The position numbers and the translations under genes are program-made. A DNA stretch of 6,828 nt from NCBI GenBank assembly GCA_005809115.1, contig SYLK01000938.1, positions 1-6,828 on the forward strand, in the 5' to 3' direction. The first letter of the stretch is position 1; the number at the start of each line of letters is the position of its first letter. Origin of the DNA: Planctomyces sp. GTDB lineage: Bacteria; Planctomycetota; Planctomycetia; Planctomycetales; Planctomycetaceae. The notes under the pieces were generated by a model. It saw only the letters and a program-made list of their open reading frames with translations. It did not search any database and was not told the DNA's origin. Of the stretch, positions 6,172 through 6,828 are shown one piece after another.

Positions 6172-6828
6172 TTACTGCCGCCGCCCACGCATGATCGTCT
6201 GACAGAGCAGGACGGCAACAATCAGCAGCAGTCCGATCACGATCGACCGCAGTTCGTCGATCTTCCAGCAGCGGGTGACGAACAGGCGAGTTTCGTGAAT
6301 CAGCATGAGTCCCAGCACTGTCCCCGGAATGCTGCCACGCCCTCCCGCAATACTGGTGCCTCCGGCGATGACTGCCGTGATCACATCCAGTTCGAATCCC
6401 CGACCGGCGTCAGCTCTGGCAGTGTCAAATCGCGCGACGTAAATGACCGCGGCAAGGCCGGCCAGCAGACCAGATGTCGTATACAGTCGAAACCGAATCC
6501 GATCCACGGGAACTCCGGAGAAGCGTGATGCTCGTTCGTTCTGTCCGATCGCGTACAGATAGCGCCCGGCCGGAGTCATCCCGAGATACACCGTGGACAG
6601 CAGCGCCAGCGCGGCAAACGCCAGACCCGGAAAAGGAACTCCATGCCAGTTTCCGCGGGCCAGACGCGAAAAGTCCTCGCCGAATCGCGAATAGGATGCC
6701 CCCTGACTGACGCCCTCAGCTATGCCCCGATATGCTGCCGCCGTCGCCAGTGTCACGATCAGCGGATGCAGCTGAAGTCGTGACACCAGGACTCCGTTCC
6801 ACGCGCCACACAGTCCGCCACAGACCAC
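6172..6828 (-). CDS. ABC sugar transporter permease (RbsC/RhaP/LsrC-like), 5' end outside window
   Basis: The visible 218 residues are the C-terminal part of an inner-membrane permease of the BPD_transp_2 family, which imports sugars such as ribose, rhamnose or autoinducer-2. Family features are NGVLVSRLQLHPLIVTLAT at about 11-29 of the visible part, GRYLYAIGQNERASRFSGV at 88-106 with the adjoining VDRIRF, and AVIAGGTSIAGGRGSIPGTV at 152-171, the last being the conserved loop near the ATPase contact. Hydrophobic segments are at about 66-83, 116-133, 165-177 and 194-210. Family members are about 310-350 residues, so around 100 N-terminal residues lie beyond 6828; the GTG at the window edge is not taken as the start. 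The protein ends GRRQ with a TAA at 6172-6174. The ATPase and probably a second permease would be expected upstream, and the binding-protein gene follows after 341 nt. Confidence 0.9.
   Translation of the reverse strand: MVCGGLCGAWNGVLVSRLQLHPLIVTLATAAAYRGIAEGVSQGASYSRFGEDFSRLARGNWHGVPFPGLAFAALALLSTVYLGMTPAGRYLYAIGQNERASRFSGVPVDRIRFRLYTTSGLLAGLAAVIYVARFDTARADAGRGFELDVITAVIAGGTSIAGGRGSIPGTVLGLMLIHETRLFVTRCWKIDELRSIVIGLLLIVAVLLCQTIMRGRRQ

Overview
The window carries a one-direction (minus strand) run of genes from a GC-rich bacterium. The mixture of a RhaS/LsrB-like sugar-binding lipoprotein with an Arg-rich leader, a surface-polysaccharide module, and a decayed small gene of a type I associate with Planctomycetota suggests a planctomycete. 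This is inferred from remembered family resemblance, not a search.

Reading in the direction of transcription, from high to low coordinates: (1) 6828-6172 is the C-terminal two thirds of an RbsC/RhaP-type ABC sugar permease, cut by the window edge. (2) 6171-5831 is a 341-nt gap holding a near-perfect 29-bp inverted repeat with arms 181 nt apart. (3) 5830-4604 is the periplasmic sugar-binding lipoprotein of the same transporter. (4) 4603-4400 is a short gap with a second, smaller inverted repeat that shares the GACCGGCCAAA core. (5) 4399-3056 is a Wzx-like polysaccharide flippase. (6) 3025-1832 is an O-antigen ligase/polymerase (Wzy_C family) membrane protein. (7) 1766-825 is a SAM-dependent methyltransferase with an N-terminal zinc-ribbon-like motif. 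(8) 824-318 holds no gene I can support. (9) 317-1 is a frameshifted remnant of a small predicted DNA-binding-like protein that runs off the left edge.

The permease and binding protein form the end of an ATP-driven sugar importer, most like the rhamnose/autoinducer-2 branch. The next three genes are closely spaced (30 and 65 nt gaps) and look like one transcription unit. The flippase would move lipid-linked glycan across the inner membrane, the Wzy/WaaL-like protein would polymerise it or transfer it, and the methyltransferase may modify a sugar or other cytoplasmic substrate. Whether the importer and polysaccharide genes are functionally linked cannot be told from the sequence.

I did not find a clearly new biological system. 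The most unusual signals are the long inverted repeat just upstream of the binding-protein gene and its smaller relative downstream, two in-frame tandem repeats inside genes, and the decayed gene at the left edge.
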